Assembly (NCBI RefSeq): GCF_910592395.1
Contig: NC_088312.1
Span: 10,416,001-10,480,000 of the forward strand
Origin: Lineus longissimus
Taxonomy: Eukaryota > Nemertea > Pilidiophora > Heteronemertea > Lineidae
Direction of reading: 5' to 3'
DNA: 64,000 nt
In this document: piece by piece, positions 35,724 through 47,732 of the stretch
How positions within the stretch are numbered: the stretch's first letter is position 1
How the letters are laid out: each line of letters begins with the position of its first letter
Position numbers and translations under genes: made by a program
The notes under the pieces: generated by a model
The model's database searches: none
What the model was told of the DNA's origin: nothing
The model's input: only the letters and a program-made list of their open reading frames with translations

Positions 35724-37440
35724 GTGCACAGCTAATGAATTTGGCATTATGTGATATATGCTTGGATGTGCAAGAAATACTGGATATGTGGACAAAATTG
35801 CACAACTTTCGAACATAGGCTTATGGCAGGGAATTCAAAACCAAGATTCTTTGTAGTCACCAGATTTCAAAACAGTGTGGAACTAGCACCATGTACCCAG
35901 TTTATGTACCAGGAATCGGTGGTGACGTGGCTAATCTGATATTTAAAGATCTAGTTTGATTTCCCTTTAAGTAATGATGTGCGTGCATGAAAGGGAGATC
36001 TTCGAAACATATATTTTTTGAAAACTAGCAAGATATATTCCTGTACTTTTAATGTACAGTGGAACCTCTGTTAGCAGACACCTCTCTATTAAGGACACTA
36101 GTTTTGGTCCCAAATTGGTTGTTTCCATTCAATTTGACCTCTCTAATCAGGACACCTCTCTATTATGGACAGCACTTGTCAGTCCTGAGGGTGTCCTTAA
36201 TAGAGAGGTTCTACTGTACATGGTCTTCATCTTGCACGGTTCTCATTGTATGGTCTCCCCTCCTGCTCCCTATTTCAAAATCATCTTAGTCAGCAGCTGA
36301 TTTTTTTCCTTCAGAATACTCTGTTAAATATGTACTTAAGATGTATGATATTGTATGTTAATTATATTTTGTAATATTCGAGTCACTGGCTAACTTCAGC
36401 TTTAGTTATATTATCTGCCAGAATTATGACAATGGGGCCAAAAACAAATATCATTGCTGACGTATTGCAAACCTGGGCCCAATTGTTAAAAAGCATGTAC
36501 ATGTAAGGTCGTAGAATCATGTTGAAATGTTGTTACTTGCACATCGATGTGCATAAAATGTAATGTTACATTATTTGCCAAGTGATAGAGTTAATTACAT
36601 GTATGAGAGTCAATTCAAGTTGAAATGTCATAGCTGACATACTGCAAACCTGCATTTTTTCACTTGTTTAACAAGGTTTTAGTAGCTATTTCCAAAAAAA
36701 CTAGTTTTTCTGAACTTAACTGCCAGATATTAAAAGTATTCAGGTTTGCAGTTAGTCCAGTAACCGTTGACTTCACTGGACGGTTTCTGACATTTGTGTA
36801 TTGTTTGGATGAGTTGAGTATATGAAAGAATGTGTAAATATGTACATTAAGATGTATATAGACATACATGTACTAAAAGTCATATGTCAATCATGAAAAA
36901 ATAGCTGGATTTGTCAAATAAAGGTGACATTTCGGAAAGTGAATACATTCATGATTCAGAAAGACAGTAACCATGAAGATGAGAATGGTATTCTACATGT
37001 ATAATAGTGTATTGTGTACATGTAAAGGTCAGTTCAATATATCATGAATCTCTCATGAAAATACATACATGTATCTGTAAAGCAAGTATTATCCATATGT
37101 GCTAATGATAGTACATGTATTGTGTCATTTTAAGTGAAAACAGCAAGTGCCAATTTAACACAAATTAAGAAAGTCTATTTTCATGTTCTGGGGCTTGACA
37201 TCATTGTGAAGATGAATCCAGTGCTAAACCTCGGCTATACATGTATCTGCATATTTGTAAAATTACAAATTATCAGAATATTTAGATCACGGTACTTATT
37301 CGATATTTGATTGCTTCCTGTTCAAGAGTCAACTCCAGATTGTAACTTGTATAGACTTCATTGAATATGTGCTTGTAAATAGTGTTCATTTCCAAAAACT
37401 CCAAGTTTTAGATTGTTCTAATAAATCTAACTGCAATTGG
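35724..37440 (+). other. GDAP2 3' UTR and downstream region
   Basis: No exon follows the GDAP2 stop. AATAAA occurs at about 36918 and 37422, the second followed by a T-rich stretch (CTTGTTTTTAGG), so the 3' UTR could extend to about 37.45 kb. It contains a MITE (36055-36218) and nine TACATGTA palindromes between 36498 and 37499. The exact cleavage site is not visible. Confidence 0.45.
36055..36218. mobile_element. 164-bp TA-type TIR MITE in GDAP2 3' region
   Basis: The left end TACAGTGGAACCTCT and right end AGAGGTTCTACTGTA are inverted repeats bounded by TA, as in Tc1/mariner- and pogo-type transposons. GGACACC and CTCTCTATTA blocks are repeated inside in both orientations. The same family is at 48413-48594 and, decayed, at 7213-7387. 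It has no coding capacity. Confidence 0.85.
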
Positions 37441-37499
37441 ATAACTGTCTTGTTTTTAGGCCATTTAATCATTACCATCTATACCAGGACATACATGTA

Positions 37500-40345
37500 C
37501 TGCAACACCAGCCACAGGTTGTGAAAGACAGGAGACTAAACCTCCTACTACACCAGTCACAAGTTGTGAAAGACAGAAGACGAACGTCCAACTACACCAG
37601 CCACAAGTTGTGAAGACAGGGGACTAAACCTCCTGCTACACCAGTGACAAGTTGTGAAAGACAGGAGACAAAACGTCCCGCTACAGGTTGTGAAGACAGG
37701 GGACTATTCCTCCTACTACACCAGTCACAAGTTGTGAAAGACAGAAGACGAACGTCCAACTACACCAGCCACAAGTTGTGAAGACAGGGGACTAAACCTC
37801 CTGCTACACCAGCCACAAGTTGTGAAAGACAGGAGACCAAACTTCCCGCTTCACCAGCCACGAGTTGTGAAAGACAGGAGATTATTCCTCCTGCTACACC
37901 AGTAACAAGTTTTGAAGACAGGGGACTAAACCTCCTGCTACACTAGTGACAAGTTGTGAAGACAGGAGACTAAACCTCCCTCTACACCAGCCACAAGTTG
38001 TGAAAGACAGGAGACAAAACGTCCCGCTACACCAGCCACAAGTTGTGAAGACAGGAGACTAAACCTCCTGCTACACCAGCCTCTCACTACACCCGTGACA
38101 AGTTGTGAAAGACAAAGGACTATTCCTCCCGCTACACCAGCCACAAGTTGTGAAAGACAGGAGACTAAACGTCCCACTACACCAGCCACAAGTTTTGAAA
38201 AACAGGAGATTAAACCTCCTGCTACACCAGTCACAAGTTGTGAAAGACTGGACACTAAACCTCCTGCTACACCAGTCACAAGTTGTGAAAGACTGGACAC
38301 TAAACCTCCTACTACACCAGCCATAAGTTGTGAAAGACAGGAGACTATTCCTCCTGCTACACCAGCCACATGTTGTGAAAGACAGGAGACTAAACCTCCC
38401 ACTACACCAGTCACAAGTTGTGAAAGACAGAAGACAAAATGGCCCACTACATCAGCCACAAGTTGTGAAAGACAGGAGACTAAACCTCCCACTACACCAG
38501 TCACAAGTTGTGAAAGACAGAAGACAAAATGGCCCACTACACCAGCCACAAGTTGTGAAAGACAGGAGACTAAACCTCCCACTACACCAGTCACAAGTTG
38601 TGAAAGACAGAAGACAAAATGGCCCACTACACCAGCCGCAAGTTGTGAAAGACAGGAGACTAAACCTCCTGCTACACCAGTCACAAGTTGTAAAAGACAG
38701 AAGACAAAACGTCCCACTACACCAGCCAGAAGTTGTGAAAGACAGGAGATTAAACCTCCCACTACACCAGTGACAAGTTGTGAAAGACAAAGGACTATTC
38801 CTCCTGCTACACCAGCCACAGGTTGTGAAGACAGGAGACTAAAACTCCCGCTACACCAGCCACAAGTTTTGAAAAACAGGAGATTAAACCTCCTGCTACA
38901 CCAGTCACAAGTTGTGAAAGACTGGACACTAAACCTCCTACTACACCAGCCATAAGTTGTGAAAGACAGGAGACTATTCCTCCTGCTACACCAGCCACAT
39001 GTTGTGAAAGACAGGAGACTAAACCTCCCGCTACACCAGTGAGAAGTTGTGAAAGACAGAAGACAAAACGTCCCACTACACCAACCACAAGTTGTGAAAG
39101 ACAGGAGATTAAACCTCCCGCTACACCAGTGACAAGTTGTGAAAGACAGAAGACAAAACGTCCCACTACACCAACCACAAGTTGTGAAAGACAGGAGATT
39201 AAACCTCCCGCTACACCAGTGACAAGTTGTGAAAGACAGAAGACAAAATGGCCCACTACATCAGCCACAAGTTGTGAAAGACAGGAGACTAAACCTCCCA
39301 CTACACCAGTCACAAGTTGTGAAAGACAGAAGACAAAATGGCCCACTACACCAGCCGCAAGTTGTGAAAGACAGGAGACTAAACCTCCTGCTACACCAGT
39401 CACAAGTTGTAAAAGACAGAAGACAAAACGTCCCACTACACCAGCCAGAAGTTGTGAAAGACAGGAGATTAAACCTCCCACTACACCAGTGACAAGTTGT
39501 GAAAGACAAAGGACTATTCCTCCTGCTACACCAGCCACAGGTTGTGAAGACAGGAGACTAAAACTCCCGCTACACCAGCCACAAGTTTTGAAAAACAGGA
39601 GATTAAACCTCCTGCTACACCAGTCACAAGTTGTGAAAGACTGGACACTAAACCTCCTACTACACCAGCCATAAGTTGTGAAAGACAGGAGACTATTCCT
39701 CCTGCTACACCAGCCACATGTTGTGAAAGACAGGAGACTAAACCTCCCGCTACACCAGTGAGAAGTTGTGAAAGACAGAAGACAAAACGTCCCACTACAC
39801 CAACCACAAGTTGTGAAAGACAGGAGATTAAACCTCCCGCTACACCAGTGACAAGTTGTGAAAGACAGAAGACAAAACGTCCCACTACACCAACCACAAG
39901 TTGTGAAAGACAGGAGATTAAACCTCCCGCTACACCAGTGACAAGTTGTGAAAGACAGAAGACAAAACGTCCCACTACACCAGCCAGAAGTTGTGAAAGG
40001 CAGGAGAATGTTCCTCCTGCTACACCAGCCACATGTTGTGAAAGACAGGAGATTAAACCTCCCGCTACACCATCCACAAGTTGTTAAAGACAGGAGACTA
40101 TACCTCCCGCTACACCAGTTACAAGTTATGAAGACAGGACACTAAACCTCCTGCTACACTAACCACATGTTGTGAAAGACAGGAGACTATTTCTCCTGCT
40201 AGGGGACTATTCCTCCTGCTACACCAGCTACAGGTTGTGAAGACAGGAGACAAACCTCCTGCTCCACCAGCCACAAGTTGTGAAGACGGGAGACTATTTC
40301 TCCTGCTAGGGGACTATTCCTCCTGCTACCCCAGCCACAAATTGC
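37500..40345 (+). repeat. 45-bp minisatellite array, about 60 units, with higher-order repeats
   Basis: The basic unit reads CCAGCCACAAGTTGTGAAAG then ACAGGAGACTAAACCTCCTGCTACA. Unit variants alternate, and blocks of sixteen units (about 719 bp) repeat almost identically near 38100-38815 and 38820-39538, with a partial third to about 40080. Because 45 is a multiple of three, both strands show long open frames. Scattered 44-bp units (GTTGTGAAGACAGG, one A lost) break them. No flanking splice sites or start support a real protein. Confidence 0.93.
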
Positions 40346-40374
40346 GAAAGAAAGGCGACTTATCTCTCACACAG

Positions 40375-40575
40375 TGTTGGCCAGTCAGTGGAGCTCCCAG
40401 GTTTGATTTGACCTGGTATTACTGTGTCATCTTGCTCACCGCGTTGGTCCGACAGTTAAGCTGCCAGGTCGGATTTTGCCTGGTTGTGAATGTATCTTGT
40501 CCCTTAAACATGTTTCCAGGACTGATATCGTCTTGTTGTGGTTATCCCATCTCTCTCACCGTGTCTGTAATGCGG
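40375..40575 (-). repeat. inverted block of the 25.1-kb tandem repeat family
   Basis: Read on the minus strand it has the same order of blocks as 25079-25440 (CAACCAGGC, a CAGCT-like block, CTCACCG/CGGTGAG). About three diverged units are present. It abuts the 45-bp array and lies 3' of the GPCR gene. Confidence 0.6.
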
Positions 40576-40861
40576 TAGTGAGCCACATACATCAGCCCAA
40601 TCCTTTGTACTCTATGTTTTGCAGTGGTTCTTCCAACGATATTTCTATGCCAAAAAATTACAAATAAAGCGCATGAATATCAATTCTGGATATCCAAAAA
40701 TAAGCTTGGACAATATAAAAGACAAAAAAGGCAAAGAAAGTCGAGTTAAATATCATGTTTTAATACTGTCGCCAGCAAATACTTGACATATACTCTTAGA
40801 AATAAGGGTACCATTAAATGTTTTTCGGACAACACACTGACGGCAAGAGCTTGACTTTAGT

Positions 40862-42640
40862 TTAAAGAATGTTAGCCATCTTGGATTCTGCACCAGACGC
40901 TATCACTTTGCTTTCCTTTCTACAAAGGAATATAACCTTGACATCCTCGCGGAACTGCGTATTTAGAACAAAGTAAACAATCGGATTGACAACATAATTA
41001 ATGTAGTAGAGATTTTGAAAGAAGAACAGTACGGTCGCAGCATACTTTGAACGACTCTGAATGAATTCTTGGATCAAAATCGAACAAATTTTGAGAATCC
41101 AATATGGCGTCCAAGACAAAAAGAGTATGACAGTTACGCAGAGAAACACTTCTGCCATGATGAAGTTTTGTTTGTGTATTATCGTAGATACAGATGTTCT
41201 CCTCGCAGATGCCATGGATGACTCTCTAGAGTTGCGTCTGCTGCTATCTGTTGACACGATACTGATAGAACCAACGCTCTCTGTCCTCTGCTTGTGACGG
41301 ACGACAGGAGGAACGATCTCCGAAGACCTTCGGGCCACCTCCAGTGATTCTGCGTACACTGACACGGAAGCCCGACGCTGCCTATCTATATTTTTTTTTA
41401 TTTCATCCCACTTAGATGTTCCTGGAGGCTTTGAAACGGAAAAGCTGCGCGCTTTTTCACCGTCTGCAAAAAGTTCTTCGTTTTCGTTAATCTGCGTAAG
41501 TTCTTCGAGCTTTTTGGGGTCCATGTAAACAGCATTCTTTCGTTTTGGTGTTTCTAACTCGTCAACTTTCGCATACGATGTGCCCGTGACTTCCGTTTCT
41601 GCCGTTTTGTAGCTACGATCGATGAAATCAACCGAGTGCGTCCGGTGTCGGCCAATAGAAATGTTTGGAGAAGATGTGCGACGTCTGTTGTTTTCCGCGA
41701 ACAGAGACGACGTGCTGCCTGAAATATTGGAGGCAGCTTCAGCTAGTCGCCAAAATTTCTTTCTTCTGCTCATTTCCCGAAAAATTTTAGTATAGAAAAC
41801 TGTTGACAACATAACGCAGGACAGAAAAATTACCAAATTCCCCAATATATATGCGAGATACAGGTGGTTGTGGAACTCGAAGAAAAGCTCGCAAACACAA
41901 ACGTTGCTGGTAAAAGTTATGGCAGATTTGTTTATTCCTTCCAACTCAATATAGCTCCATTGCATCACCGCCGCTTTCAAAGGTACGGCCGCATGTTGGC
42001 CGAAAGTAAATTGCAAACCTTGTCCAGCTGTCCCTACTACGAAAGCCGTCGCCATGACGATTTTAATTTTGTTAGAGGTCTTGGTCCGCCATTGTAATGG
42101 TTTACAAATAGCTACGTAGCGGTCATAAGCCATAATAGTGACAAACATGCAAGTCACAGATACGGAGCTGAACAGTATCCATCTGGAAACCTTGCACATG
42201 ACCGTCGAGTAAGGCATTTCCTCAAAGTACTCAATCATTCGGATGATCTGCATGGGCACGTCAACACAGCAGATGATCACCTCAACGCATGCTAGGATAC
42301 AGACGAAAAAAGAAGCAGACGACCTGCTCTTTCGTCTGAACCGGAATATGTATAACACCAATAAGTTCCCAAATGCTCCCAAACTTCCAACGATCCCCAA
42401 GAATATTATTGTTGGCAATAGCACGCTATTCTGCTCCTCATTCATCATGCTGATGATGGCCGAAGCCGAGGTGTCGTTGCGGCAGTGGATGTGCGATGGC
42501 GCGGTCACGTTAGCGCCAATATGAGGTACAACATGAGGGCTTGCTGAGATGCCTTGACTTACTGTTTCGTAAATCCTGTTCGTGTCCAAGTCCTCCACAA
42601 TATTCACGTCCTTTCTCGTTTGATGTGCCATCCTAGTCAA
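40862..42640 (-). CDS. class A (rhodopsin-type) GPCR with a long third intracellular loop
   Basis: A single exon encodes 592 residues; Met4 (AGGATGG) has the better Kozak context. The N-terminus has two N-glycosylation sites (N44, N55). Helices: TM1 72-99 (GN at 91-92), TM2 109-135, TM3 150-175 ending DRY 173-175, TM4 about 192-213, TM5 258-287, TM6 495-522 (SWTP 509-512), TM7 534-560 (NPIVY 552-556). C149 can pair with C248 or C250. The third loop is about 205 residues, Ser/Arg-rich, with RRAS, RRNS and RRTS kinase sites. Usual D2.50 is Glu120, and the conserved TM4 Trp and TM5 Pro are absent. The ligand is unknown; peptide- and amine-type clades are both possible. Confidence 0.93.
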   Translation of the reverse strand: MTRMAHQTRKDVNIVEDLDTNRIYETVSQGISASPHVVPHIGANVTAPSHIHCRNDTSASAIISMMNEEQNSVLLPTIIFLGIVGSLGAFGNLLVLYIFRFRRKSRSSASFFVCILACVEVIICCVDVPMQIIRMIEYFEEMPYSTVMCKVSRWILFSSVSVTCMFVTIMAYDRYVAICKPLQWRTKTSNKIKIVMATAFVVGTAGQGLQFTFGQHAAVPLKAAVMQWSYIELEGINKSAITFTSNVCVCELFFEFHNHLYLAYILGNLVIFLSCVMLSTVFYTKIFREMSRRKKFWRLAEAASNISGSTSSLFAENNRRRTSSPNISIGRHRTHSVDFIDRSYKTAETEVTGTSYAKVDELETPKRKNAVYMDPKKLEELTQINENEELFADGEKARSFSVSKPPGTSKWDEIKKNIDRQRRASVSVYAESLEVARRSSEIVPPVVRHKQRTESVGSISIVSTDSSRRNSRESSMASARRTSVSTIIHKQNFIMAEVFLCVTVILFLSWTPYWILKICSILIQEFIQSRSKYAATVLFFFQNLYYINYVVNPIVYFVLNTQFREDVKVIFLCRKESKVIASGAESKMANIL

Positions 42641-45437
42641 AAACAGTCGAAAATAATTCTAAAACTGCTAATGTAGTGTTTCCTGCTCTAGCAAGCGTCC
42701 CTTCTGCACAAGGAGAGACATTATCCGAGACAGTGAGCCCACAAACGGCGTGACTGAAACTGGAAACATATGATTAATAAGGTTAGTTAATGTTCAACTT
42801 GTAATCATAATGTGAGAAACAGTCTCCCTGACAATCCTGTAAATCAGGAATACAAGAAACAGTGATATCCAATGACAAAGCAGTTCATAAACATCACCAC
42901 CGTATCTCTGTATATATATGACTTTAACTGCCAATTTATTTAGCGTTTTGCCTTGCGAAACGGCTCAAGAGATTTCAGAGAACCTTCTGTTCTTGGTAAA
43001 AAGTTCAAAATGCAATATAGATTCCGGCTGTGGCACTCACAAACAGAACTAACTTCAAATATGGACCTTTCGTAAGCTCGGAGTAGTTTCCTCCGGAAAA
43101 CAGTGTTCTGGTGTCGAAGTGTTTTCAAGCAGTTATTGACTTGAGTTGAGTAAATAGTTCTGCTATGATGACTTCCGCATGTGAAGAAGTTTGTAGTAAG
43201 AAGTATCCGCCTGCCAAAGTATGTGACCTTCCAAGTAACCAAACGTCATGCTCAAGCAATACAATCAAAGCAATGCAGTCATAGGTCGTCGCTGGTTCAT
43301 AATCTCGCTACACGAAGATTTGGTATTGTTTTCCATGCAGACGGAGTGACAATATCATCCAAAAACAGATTCGCAGAGTCTGCTTGTCAGTAAGATGATG
43401 TCACGGTCACTAAAGTTAATCTATCTGGGTTGCGTGATTCAGACACGGACATAATACCAATCGTCACAAGCTAGTATCGCCTGATCAGCGACGGACATAA
43501 AGCTGTCTGCTCAAAGTGTTCACACAAAAAAACACACCTAAGGTACTGTCGTCAACATGCCCCGGAACCGGAAATCCGATCATGAGAACCACACTAATTG
43601 TCATCTGCCACACGGTCCTGTCTCGGGATGTGCCAATGCCGGACGATTGTCACCAGATATATATGATACTCGAGATGAAATCACTAATTAAAATCGCCCA
43701 GTACACTGATTGTGACATCCGCCAATAGGCTGTAATGGTGCGGGTTACCAAATTATGACTCCCGAAACTATCGCTAAGCTGAAATAAGAACATCCACATT
43801 TCGTCGTCGAGCATGAACTGCCGATGACGCCTTTTCACTGGCCGTTAGATGTAGCAGATTGTCGATTACATAACAGGTATAATCCGATGGCCCATATCTC
43901 GCTGGGATCCGACTGCTGCTGATCTGAGCTGTAGCAATTGTATCGAGACTTGGCCATCCGATAACGACGCCAACACGATTATTGTCTCCTCAGTGTCGCT
44001 GCCAAGCGGAGAGACAAAATACGATATGTCGCCAACACCGGAAAGTGTCTTAATTGTTGGTAAAAATGTGGAACGAAACATCAAATATGACACTTAACAC
44101 CGTACGCCCGAACCAGGACATCAAACTGATCAGTTTGCAGGAAGTGGCGAAGTGTCCTCAACACTCAAGCGTGTCTCTTATCAATCAATCTACCCGCCAC
44201 ACAATCCTGATATTATTTTTCATAACCACCTGTACACATTCTTAATTATTTATGCTAGTTGACCAAGATTATGGATTCCGTCAGTAGGCCTATAACTCAT
44301 CAACATTTGTTAAAGTTTACGTCTACTGATTGCAGATGACCGAAGGTCGTTAAGATACATGGACTGATTCCACTAGGGTGGTTTCCCGCTTTGTTTTCCG
44401 CTGCGGTAAAACTACATTTGGCTCCAGCGACTGTTTTAGACAGGATAATTCGTAATTCGAAATCAATCGAATCATAAACGGATCTCCGTTGGTATATGTA
44501 TATTGGCGTTTCTAAGCATATCTTTACATATCCCCAACGCTTATGGTTGAAAGATATGTTGTGAGATATCAACGAGGGTGCGAGTTGCGGCGTGCATTTG
44601 AAGGTCGATGTCCTCATGCTTATTGTGACCGATTTTGTTGTCGATAAGATGCCCTATCATGATCTAAATCAAGTTTCCTCCGATAGTTCATGCCTGGCAA
44701 CAGTATCTATGATGGTCGTTGTAGTGTTGTTTTATAGAGCAGAATGACCAGCGTCCTTCAGATAACCAACACACCTGTGCTGGTCCCAGTGTGAATGACG
44801 CAAAGAGTCGACACTGATGACGAACGATTGCCGGCCAAGATTGGTTGTGTTAAAAAAATATTGAAGTGTCGGGGTATCGACTCCGATGCAGTCCATTTCG
44901 ATATCCTGATCGTCCTTCCTCTCCTGGCGTGTATAGGTAGGGCGACATGCCTATATGCCAGTTTTTAGAGCAATCCAATAATTCGAGTAGCTGGATATTA
45001 TGACTCGTCCCCATCTCGGATCCGATATGGTCACATGGCGGTCGCACCAAATTACCATTCAGCGGATCTAAGATGGGAATCAGTCTAACTGATAAAATAA
45101 GACCGACATCTGAAGGGCCCCTATATCTACAAAAATTAGGCTTAATACTTATTTTGCCAGTCGGGCAAAACTAGGCTATACCTTAGAGTAACCAGACTGG
45201 TTACTCTAAGGCTATACACTCTTGACATCCGGACGCGGTGGAAGGGTGGACCTAGTCCTGTCACTCGAGGAAGGACGATAACGAAATGGACTGGATAGGA
45301 GTCTAGGCTAGGCAAGCATGCACCTGATAGCTTTTCCGGCGCTTTTCCGTGCAACTATTGCCTTTTCTCCCATGATGACATCTGGAAATCCGGGCTGGAA
45401 ATAGCTATATCGAGGCATCTGCACGGTATCTTACACT
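42641..45437. other. intergenic DNA upstream of the GPCR
   Basis: No exon, RNA gene or clear promoter element was recognised. The GPCR promoter should lie at its right-hand end of the gene (42.65 kb upward). A strong hairpin at 45174-45216 is listed separately. Confidence 0.4.
45174..45216. repeat. near-perfect hairpin CCTTAGAGTAACCAG/CTGGTTACTCTAAGG
   Basis: Two 15-nt arms are perfectly complementary around one central A (45181-45211). A further 4-5 pairs (TATA) extend the stem across a one-base bulge. The left arm also occurs at about 25956-25971, without its partner, beside the TIR-like element there. Confidence 0.85.
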
Positions 45438-46527
45438 CTTTAATATGTAAAGTCAAGAACTTAGTGAGCCCCCCTTTAGGTCGGGGGAGCTCCCCCGAAC
45501 CCCCCTACGAGCATATGTTAAGTGCAAGCTCTAACAACTACAGCTGTTACAATGGGGGGACACCCCCAAACCCCCCTCCGTCGACATAGGTTTTTACCAG
45601 TGCGTTGGGGGGAAGCTCCCCCCAAACCCCCCCGGTGGACAGTCAACTAGCCCTTCTGTGTCATACTGCTGGAGGGGGGGAGGTGCGATGGGACCATCCA
45701 TATAGTTCCTTCCGACACATTTTTGTTTTGGTAATGTAATACATTGTGATTGACCTTATTCACGGGAATCGGGCGTTTCCAGTGATATACGACACAAATG
45801 GGTTGTCCTCATGCATTCACTTTCGAAAGGCATTTTAAAATAGATGTTACGTCCTGTTAATGGGGCACGTCATCATCGCGTACATTTGGGAAAAACTCCC
45901 TAACGAGACCGGAGCAGACGGCTGAAAGTAGTTTAATTATTGGCCGCTAGGGTACAGAATGTACGTCGCTCACCCGAATTTTTCACGCAACTATAGCTAA
46001 ATAGAGCTAGTTCTAGTTTGTGATTCAATTTGATACTTCAGATTTGGGCAGTAGACCAATATAACTTAGTCGTCAGTGTGGTTTTAAGCTGGAAAAACGT
46101 ATTTGTTTTTCTTAAAGTGCCTTTTTTGGACGGGTGTGTGCGATTGTTTTGTTTTTATGTCACGTGACCTCGATCATGTCGACACAAAATTGAAATAAAC
46201 CACCCTTTTCTGTCATTATTTAGGACGGATATTTCTCTGATAAAAATATTAATATAATTGGCCAATTTCTTAGGCATATGATGTAGCGAATTCCCATGAA
46301 GATTTAAATTAATTTAAATTAATTTCAACCAATGGGATAGCAACCACCACCGGAAGATCGCGGAGAAATCGGTAAACTCAACGGAGTTAATTCAGAAAAA
46401 TACCAAAAAAAATTGTTTGTAGGATATACAATCAATAGTTACTCTCTTTATTTCTCATCATTCATTTACATTATCTACTCCCGCACACACGTGTATCTTA
46501 AGAGCCCCTCCTAAAGGGGGACTTATA
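45438..46527 (-). mobile_element. unclassified 1.1-kb GC-foldback element, copy C (inverted)
   Basis: Read on the minus strand it matches copy A (26450-27528) end to end. The match includes the AATTAACTCCGTTGAGTTTA and TTGCTATCCCATTGGTTG segments that copy B lacks. The order of G-run foldbacks is conserved. It sits about 17 kb from copy B, in opposite orientation. Confidence 0.75.
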
Positions 46528-47732
46528 ATGAGCAGGCCTTTGAAATCCCCCCCCCCTAGCCTAAGCCCCATTGACTCTGTCAGTGGCCAAATCCCACAAA
46601 CAATCACCATATGCGACACGCATCAGTCATTGGGGTGGGAGATGCCCCCTCACTGTTCCCTTTTCGCGCCACCCCTTATGACACCCTTTGTTTCAAGTTT
46701 CCGCGCGAATTTAGAGCCGCCTATCGACAAATCTATAAACTGCAACGCGTCTCATTCTCGCCATATCTCGCGGTGACGTTGTAGTCGATGGCGCTTTCAG
46801 GAAAGACAGATGTTTTGGTCCACAAACTATCGATTTTCACCAATTTCTAGTTTGATTTTGTTGAATACAGGTATGTAACCGTATTTCTACAGTCAAAACT
46901 ACCATGGGCCGGTCAAATTTTTTAATAAATCGATCCAGTGTGTGTTTTATGACCCATCAAATGAGGGACCCCAAATGTAAACAGAACCGTGGTGTGCATT
47001 CGTGCATGCAAAGCACGGAGACATAGGCCTACAACACATACAATACATTACATGTAGGTGTACATCTAAATGTACAGTGGTATGACAGTGTTCAGCTCAG
47101 TGAAAAATGTGTGTTTAACTTTGAGAAGCGAAATAAATGTTGTTCTGTATCTGAAAACCTGTATTTGTTATACCGTACTGGCACTGCCACTGGTGCGGTG
47201 TAAGTCAACTGTACTAACACAGCCCATGGTCACAGGACAAGTACTAGGCCTAGTAGTAGGTACGTCATTACCGTACGCGGCCGTATACGCCAGGCACGGC
47301 ATTCATGTACTGTATCGCCAATCACCGTTCGATCGGGTATGATTCAGAAGAGTACCTCATGAACACACTCTCCATTGTCAGTCAGTTAATTGTTGAACTT
47401 GGCCTTATATATAGGCATGTTGTGACGATGCGCCTACTATACGAGCCTAGCCTTCTGGAGTCAGCTGGCATTGACTAGCTAGCTTGTAGGTGGCCGCCGC
47501 CACGGCACATACACACTACATAGTCACTCATAGATACTGCATGCACTCAGCTGCAGTGCAGTGCCAGTAGTGCTCATATCTTCATTCCTTCATTACCGTC
47601 ACATGGCATGTCGTATATTTTTGTCCCAATGGTCAGTGCATTGGAATTTGGATGGTTGCTCATTCCAGCTTTAAACTAATAGTAATACTTAAATTTTGTG
47701 GGTTTTTTTCAGGTCAATAGCACCAGTGAAAG
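46528..47732 (+). promoter_or_regulatory. putative golgin promoter, non-coding first exon and first intron
   Basis: The coding start at 47733 lies 20 bases after an acceptor (GTTTTTTTCAG|GTCAATAGC at 47712), so a non-coding exon must lie upstream. A donor TTGAATACAG|GTATGT at 46870 is the best partner. Promoter DNA would then lie between the foldback element and about 46.8 kb. No TATA box is obvious. Confidence 0.45.

Noticed and set aside
37938-40087. Long open frames on both strands of the 45-bp array (up to 293 codons)
   Set aside because: They follow from a unit length divisible by three. Frames break at 44-bp units, and there are no splice sites, start context or flanking unique coding sequence.
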